Assembly: GCA_030642845.1 (NCBI GenBank)
Contig: DAOWMZ010000118.1
Span: 1-6,341, forward strand
Length of the DNA stretch: 6,341 nucleotides
Direction: 5' to 3'
Source of the DNA: Candidatus Zixiibacteriota bacterium
GTDB taxonomy: Bacteria; Zixibacteria; MSB-5A5; GN15; FEB-12
In this document: one piece after another, positions 6,339 to 6,341 of the stretch
Layout of the letters: the number at the start of each line of letters is the position of its first letter
Numbering within the stretch: the stretch's first letter is position 1
Program-made: the position numbers and the translations under genes
Notes under the pieces: generated by a model
Seen by the model: the letters and a program-made list of their open reading frames with translations, nothing else
The model's database searches: none
Told to the model about the DNA's origin: nothing

Positions 6339-6341
6339 ATG
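6339..6341 (+). CDS. probable start of the next gene (start codon only)
   Basis: The window ends on an ATG placed 7 nt after an ideal GGAGG ribosome-binding site, so a further + strand gene very probably starts here. No coding sequence is visible and the product cannot be told from this window. In other genomes ribonuclease Y (rny) often follows zapA; that is a guess from gene order only. The 88 nt between the zapA stop and this ATG contain the hairpin described at 6306-6326 and no other recognisable element. In particular, the gap is too short for the 6S RNA found beside zapA in many proteobacteria. Confidence 0.55.

Overview
This is a core housekeeping segment of a bacterial chromosome, moderately AT-rich, with every gene on the + strand. 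The order is thrS (3' part) - infC - rpmI - rplT - pheS - pheT - a small ZapB-like coiled-coil gene - zapA - the start codon of a further gene. PheS carries the 'RNEAIS.RAH' form of motif 2 and a four-cysteine cluster. As I recall, both are typical of Bacteroidetes/Chlorobi-like PheS, so an FCB-group or related candidate-phylum bacterium is my best guess. Family identities are secure; the lineage is an inference.

Layout. Positions 1-5845 look like one tightly packed transcription unit. Intergenic gaps are 27, 31, 34, 18, 2 and 0 nt, with no intrinsic terminator or convincing promoter inside. It encodes threonyl-tRNA synthetase, initiation factor IF3, ribosomal proteins bL35 and bL20, and both subunits of phenylalanyl-tRNA synthetase, all parts of the translation machinery. 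The coiled-coil gene starts on the base after the pheT stop codon. A 90-nt gap follows that holds a near-consensus sigma-70 promoter (TTGACA, 17 nt, TATAAA with an extended -10). Then comes zapA, whose product stabilises FtsZ rings. So two probable cell-division accessory genes sit at the end of a translation operon, and zapA can also be transcribed on its own.

Main observations. (1) infC almost certainly starts at an ATA codon at 931, behind a strong Shine-Dalgarno sequence, and not at the TTG at 985. This fits the known use of rare start codons for IF3 autoregulation. (2) The last 36 bases hold a perfect 9-bp hairpin whose 5' arm carries an anti-Shine-Dalgarno-like CCTCC. It pairs with the first of two tandem GGAGG motifs ahead of the final ATG, an arrangement that could control translation of the next gene. 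(3) zapA has a strong promoter but no recognisable Shine-Dalgarno sequence. I see no mobile element, CRISPR array, tRNA, rRNA or new multi-gene system here. Apart from these regulatory details the region is ordinary.
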